This document shows positions 6,367 to 6,434 of a DNA stretch of 6,434 nt, one piece after another; positions within the stretch are counted from its first letter, which is position 1, and each line of letters begins with the position of its first letter. This stretch comes from an uncultured Achromobacter sp. Lineage in GTDB: Bacteria; Pseudomonadota; Gammaproteobacteria; Burkholderiales; Burkholderiaceae_B. Under the pieces are notes generated by a model. The model did no database searches, was not told where the DNA came from, and saw only the letters and a list, made by a program, of their open reading frames with translations. The position numbers and the translations under genes were made by a program. The stretch is from assembly GCA_913775005.1 (NCBI GenBank), contig CAJYKY010000453.1, forward strand, positions 1 through 6,434, written 5' to 3'.

Positions 6367-6434
6367 TTTCTTCCTGATCCGCCTGGCGCCCGGCGACCCT
6401 GCCGCCGTGCTGGCCGGCCAGGCCGGCGCGGGCG
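6228..6434. repeat. Perfect inverted repeat, two 96-bp arms with a 15-nt spacer, reaching the window end
   Basis: The left arm is 6228-6323 and the right arm 6339-6434. I compared them base by base as reverse complements and found no mismatch. The spacer is 6324-6338 (TCAGCAAGGCCCTGG), containing a short GGCC self-complementary core. The left arm is normal permease coding sequence, including the codons for IRLAPGDP, so the right arm is a backward copy of a gene interior rather than a mobile-element end. The repeat extends to the last base, so its full length cannot be known. Its perfection and position suggest a snap-back artefact at a contig end. A genuine large palindrome or inverted duplication is the alternative. 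Confidence 0.95.
6339..6434 (+). pseudogene. Inverted copy of the DppB-type permease N-terminal coding region (right arm of the fold-back)
   Basis: On the plus strand this segment encodes the same residues as the authentic permease N-terminus (VVLGVVIINFFLIRLAPGDP and the following AAVLAGQAGAG) up to the edge. It has no start codon with a Shine-Dalgarno of its own in front. It is a duplicated fragment, either a real inverted duplication or, more likely, an artefact, and should not be counted as a second gene without longer sequence. Confidence 0.7.

Noticed and set aside
6228..6434. The large inverted repeat as a transposon terminal repeat, attachment site or transcription terminator.
   Set aside because: Both arms are permease coding sequence, there is no transposase or target duplication, and the arms are far longer than any terminator.

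Overview
The window looks like chromosomal DNA of a high-G+C betaproteobacterium, most likely Alcaligenaceae (Achromobacter/Bordetella-like). I infer this from the strong G/C bias at third codon positions, the protein style, and the mix of a TRAP transporter, a LacI-family regulator and a dipeptide-type ABC transporter. That placement is an impression from sequence, not a database result. No tRNA, rRNA, CRISPR array, insertion sequence or phage gene is visible.

Left part (1-1562): a TRAP-transporter small membrane subunit (DctQ type) runs off the left edge on the minus strand. It is divergent from a plus-strand LacI-family regulator resembling the gluconate repressor GntR. The 141-bp gap between them holds a 16-bp perfect palindrome of the form TGTTA-N4-TAACA, the kind of site a GntR-like LacI-family protein would bind. 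It overlaps the -10 region of a plausible TRAP promoter. The simplest reading is a substrate-responsive repressor controlling an adjacent sugar-acid TRAP transporter and probably itself.

Middle and right part (1568-6338, all minus strand): reading leftward from the right edge, the genes are a DppB-type permease, a DppC-type permease, a fused double ATPase (DppD+DppF in one chain), a small cupin, and a ten-helix EamA/DMT permease. The permeases overlap by ATGA, and the ATPase Shine-Dalgarno is built over the preceding stop codon. The cupin follows after 64 bp and the EamA gene 20 bp later, so the five genes could form one operon. No periplasmic substrate-binding protein is in the window, so the ABC substrate is unknown. 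The EamA gene converges on the regulator gene with only 5 bp between stop codons.

Right edge (6228-6434): the sequence folds back on itself. A perfect 96-bp inverted repeat with a 15-nt spacer runs exactly to the last base and copies the start of the DppB-type permease onto the other strand. As a result the native permease start is missing, and the apparent start is made from antisense sequence of the gene itself. A fold-back (snap-back) assembly or amplification artefact at a contig end is the most likely explanation. I found no convincing new biological system; the palindromic end and the operator are the observations most worth checking.
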